Assembly: GCA_005883885.1 (NCBI GenBank)
Contig: VAYF01000157.1
Coordinates: forward strand, 1 to 7,565
Origin: Actinomycetota bacterium
Lineage (GTDB): Bacteria > Actinomycetota > UBA4738 > HRBIN12
Reading direction: 5' to 3'
DNA: 7,565 nucleotides
Below are positions 5,357-7,565 of this stretch, piece by piece (within the stretch, counting starts at the first letter, position 1; each line of letters opens with the position of its first letter). The position numbers were made by a program, and so were the translations under genes. The notes under the pieces are model-generated. The model did no database searches. It worked only from the letters and a program-made list of their open reading frames with translations, and had not been told where the DNA came from.

Positions 5357-6538
5357 CTACACCTCGGCCTGATCGCGCATCGCCGCGATGAGGATGTCCG
5401 CCACCTCGGGTCGTGAGAACTCGACCGGGGGTCGCTCACCCGTGCGGAGCATCTCGCGCACCTTCGTTCCCGACAGGATCACGCGATCGTCGTCCTCGTG
5501 CGGGCAGGTCTTGGGCGAGCCCATCCCCTCACACCGCACGCAGAAGAACGAGTGCTCGAACATCAACGGGGTGATGCCGAGCTCGCCCGGCTCGAACTCC
5601 TCGAAGATCTTCTGGGCGTCGTACGTGCCGTAGTAGCTGCCGACCCCGGCATGGTCGCGACCGACGATGAAATGCGTGCAGCCGTAGTTCTTGCGGGCGA
5701 TCGCGTGCCAGATCGCCTCGCGCGGGCCGGCGTAGCGCATCGCGGCCGGGAAGATGCTGATCATCGCCCGGTCGTGCGGGTAGTAGCCTCCGAACAACGC
5801 CTCGTAGCAGCGCATCCGAACGTCCGGCGGCACGTCGTCGGACTTCGTGGCGCCCATCAACGGATGGACCAGCAGACCGTCCACGATCTCGAGGGCGCAC
5901 TTCTGGATGTACTCGTGCGCCCGGTGGATCGGGTTGCGCGTCTGGAAGCCGACGACGGTGCTCCACCCACGCTGGCGGAAGGCCTCGCGGGTCTCGGAGG
6001 GCGTGAGGCGGTAGTTCGTGAAGTCGGCGTGGTGCGGGAGCGAGAGCACTTCGAGCGAACCCGCGACGCACGTGTCTCCCGCTTCGAACAGGGCCTTCAC
6101 CCCCGGATGCTCGAGGTCATCCGTCCGGTAGACCGCGAGAGCCTCCTTGGGCTTGTCCCGCTTGAAGCTCTCCGTGACGCGGAGCACCGCGACGGGCGGT
6201 GCGTCGGGGTCCGAGGTGAGCGCGATCGAGGAGGCACCGCCGATCCGGTGGGCGTCGGCGTCCGACACGCCCAGGACGACGGGGATCGCCCAGGCCAGCC
6301 CGTTCGACAGATGCATCGTCTCGAGCACCGCGTGATAGTCGGCTTCGGTCTGGAACCCCGTGAGCGGGCTGAGGGCGCCGGTGGCGAGCATCTCCAGGTC
6401 GGAGAGCTCCCGTTCGCCGATCGCGACACGCGGGATGTTGATGGCCTCGGCCGAGAGCGCGTCGGCTCCCGGACCCGTGACCCGTAGATCCACCAACGTG
6501 CCACCGTGCGGCGCGATGGTGCCGACGTCGTCCGACAT
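5357..6538 (-). CDS. sat: Sulfate adenylyltransferase (ATP sulfurylase)
   Basis: Converts ATP and sulfate to adenosine 5'-phosphosulfate and pyrophosphate, the activation step of sulfate assimilation (or reverse in sulfur oxidisers). 393 residues, typical for the single-chain Sat type, with no fused APS kinase. Motifs: PUA-like N-domain with LATGALSPLTGF (51-62); nucleotide-binding QTRNPIHRAHE (199-209); GRDHAG (293-298); MRYAGPREA (267-275); and SGTKVREML (356-364). A C333-x2-C336-x8-C345-x-H347 cluster resembles the zinc site of thermophile Sat proteins. ATG 6538 is chosen because GAGGGG sits 4 bases upstream and the family N-terminus (HGGTLVDL) follows. The frame open further upstream overlaps the lipid-kinase gene. 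A TATCCT box in the 77-base gap could be a -10 but lacks a clear -35. No APS reductase or APS kinase is adjacent, so assimilation versus oxidation cannot be settled here. Confidence 0.95.
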   Translation of the reverse strand: MSDDVGTIAPHGGTLVDLRVTGPGADALSAEAINIPRVAIGERELSDLEMLATGALSPLTGFQTEADYHAVLETMHLSNGLAWAIPVVLGVSDADAHRIGGASSIALTSDPDAPPVAVLRVTESFKRDKPKEALAVYRTDDLEHPGVKALFEAGDTCVAGSLEVLSLPHHADFTNYRLTPSETREAFRQRGWSTVVGFQTRNPIHRAHEYIQKCALEIVDGLLVHPLMGATKSDDVPPDVRMRCYEALFGGYYPHDRAMISIFPAAMRYAGPREAIWHAIARKNYGCTHFIVGRDHAGVGSYYGTYDAQKIFEEFEPGELGITPLMFEHSFFCVRCEGMGSPKTCPHEDDDRVILSGTKVREMLRTGERPPVEFSRPEVADILIAAMRDQAEV

Positions 6539-6615
6539 GGATCCCCTCTTCCGAAGTTGTTCGAGCGCGGACCGTGCCCGTGCAGGATACGGAACGCGAC
6601 CGTCCGCCGACCGAG

Positions 6616-7530
6616 CTACGCCACGACCCAGAGGGCTTCGCGGGCCATGTCGATCTGCAGCCGTCGGTGATCGCCCAGCGGGTCCCCGTCCACCTGGACC
6701 GGGAACGGATCGGATGAGGTCACCACGACCTGTGATGCATCGTGCGTGTAGTCGATGTCCCTGCCGTGCACGTGACGCGCCGAGCCGAAGACCTGCCAGG
6801 CGATCCGGGGGATGTTGCGGCGGCTCAGCTTGCGCACCGACAGCACGTCGAGCCCGGAGTCGAGGGACGCGTCCGGGGTCATCCGAAGACCGTGCTCCTT
6901 GTAGAACGTGTACGGGTCGGTCCGGCCCACCATCACCGACAGGGACGGGAACGGCGTCCCGCCGTCGATCGTCACCTCCAGGTCCGGTTTCTTCCCCGCG
7001 TAGCCGACCATCAGCTCCCATGCGACCGCGCGGAACGCGACCCGGTCGTACTTCGCCTTCGTCGAGGGGAACTTCTTCTCCAGCCGTCGCATCGCGGAGG
7101 CGTCGATCCCGGCACCGCAATTCACCGCGAAGTAGCGTCCGTCGGCCCGTCCGAGGTGCAGCTTCGTCGACACCTCGTCGAGCGCCCTCGCGATCAGGAT
7201 GCCTGTGGACTCGACCGGGTCGGTGGGCAGTCCGAGCGCGCGGACCAGGACGTTGGTTGCGCCGCCCGGCAGGACGCCGAGCGCGACCTCCGTGCCGGCG
7301 AGCGCGTTCACGGCCTCGTTGATCGTCCCGTCGCCGCTGAACACCACGACGAGGTCGATCCCGTCCGCGACGGCCTGCCCGGCGAGCTCGCTCGCGTGAC
7401 CCTTGCCCTTCGTCTCCGCGACCTCCAGGAGGAAGTCCGCGGACAACGCCTTCTCGATGACTGCCAGCGTGGGCTTGGACACCGTCCGTGCGACCGGGTT
7501 CACGACGAGGAGGAGCCGGTGGAATCGCAT
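6616..7530 (-). CDS. Diacylglycerol kinase family lipid kinase (YegS/DagK-like)
   Basis: Predicted soluble or membrane-peripheral lipid kinase that phosphorylates diacylglycerol or a related lipid using ATP, recycling lipids. 304 residues, normal for the family. LLLVVNPVAR at 6-15 is the first strand. VVVFSGDGTINEAVNAL (61-77) carries the nucleotide-binding GDGT with a Ser in place of the first Gly of GGDGT, a change I believe is common in actinobacterial members. GVLPGGATN (85-93) is the second glycine motif. A DAGK-accessory-like C-domain ends in FPVQVDGDPLG, the usual VDGE/D element. ATG 7530 is preferred over GTG 7554 because the family begins a few residues before the first strand and CCGGGG lies just upstream. 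A GATACT box (7546-7541) 10 bases upstream could be a -10; its -35 would fall at or beyond the window edge. Lipid substrate unknown. Confidence 0.92.
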   Translation of the reverse strand: MRFHRLLLVVNPVARTVSKPTLAVIEKALSADFLLEVAETKGKGHASELAGQAVADGIDLVVVFSGDGTINEAVNALAGTEVALGVLPGGATNVLVRALGLPTDPVESTGILIARALDEVSTKLHLGRADGRYFAVNCGAGIDASAMRRLEKKFPSTKAKYDRVAFRAVAWELMVGYAGKKPDLEVTIDGGTPFPSLSVMVGRTDPYTFYKEHGLRMTPDASLDSGLDVLSVRKLSRRNIPRIAWQVFGSARHVHGRDIDYTHDASQVVVTSSDPFPVQVDGDPLGDHRRLQIDMAREALWVVA

Positions 7531-7565
7531 GGACCCCGGGAGTATCGCAGGCACCGAGAGAAGAC

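Noticed and set aside
3778..5391. Long plus-strand open frame (537 codons) antisense to the asparaginase and RsiG-like genes
   Set aside because: Composition is His/Arg/Asp-rich with no domain, and it mirrors two well-supported minus-strand genes; long antisense frames are expected in high-GC coding DNA.
6360..7322. Plus-strand open frame overlapping sat and the lipid kinase
   Set aside because: Ser/Arg/Pro-rich shadow of two strong minus-strand genes with intact catalytic motifs.

Overview
The window is high-GC bacterial DNA that looks actinobacterial. Every protein gene I can support lies on the minus strand. The best lineage marker is a convincing mycothiol glycosyltransferase (MshA). An RsiG-like anti-sigma protein, frequent GTG starts and weak Shine-Dalgarno sites fit with it. 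I cannot place it below phylum; a non-Streptomyces, possibly deep-branching Actinomycetota is an inference.

Layout in the direction of transcription (high to low coordinates). First is a diacylglycerol-kinase-family lipid kinase (7530-6616). After a 77-base gap comes a likely operon: ATP sulfurylase sat (6538-5357), an RsiG-like c-di-GMP/sigma-factor protein (5346-4813) and an L-asparaginase II family protein (4803-3820), with gaps of 10 and 9 bases. A 100-base gap leads to mshA (3719-2484). A roughly 600-base stretch without a protein gene follows (2483-1857). Then come a TetR regulator (1856-1206) and a class I methyltransferase (1209-619), overlapping as ATGA. Last is the N-terminal 193 residues of proline dehydrogenase (581 to the window edge).

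The unexpected part is the gap between mshA and the TetR gene. On the minus strand it reads as a structured RNA of about 465 nt. It has a good sigma-70-type promoter (TTGACC, 17 bases, TACATT), a 14-base direct repeat just upstream of the -35 box, and six hairpins capped by GCGA or GCAA tetraloops plus two more likely ones (GTGA, GAAA). Five hairpins share the core CCGCRAGG while their outer base pairs change in a compensating way. The 3' end has a long terminator-like stem with a competing alternative hairpin just before the TetR gene. I do not recognise it as RNase P RNA, tmRNA, SRP RNA or 6S RNA. It may be an independent ncRNA or a long regulatory leader of the TetR-methyltransferase pair.

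The protein genes are mostly housekeeping. Sat activates sulfate at the start of cysteine synthesis and MshA starts mycothiol, a cysteine-containing thiol, so the two genes lie on one broad sulfur/thiol theme, although no operon link is shown. Asparaginase and proline dehydrogenase are amino-acid catabolic. The RsiG-like protein suggests c-di-GMP control of a WhiG-type sigma factor.
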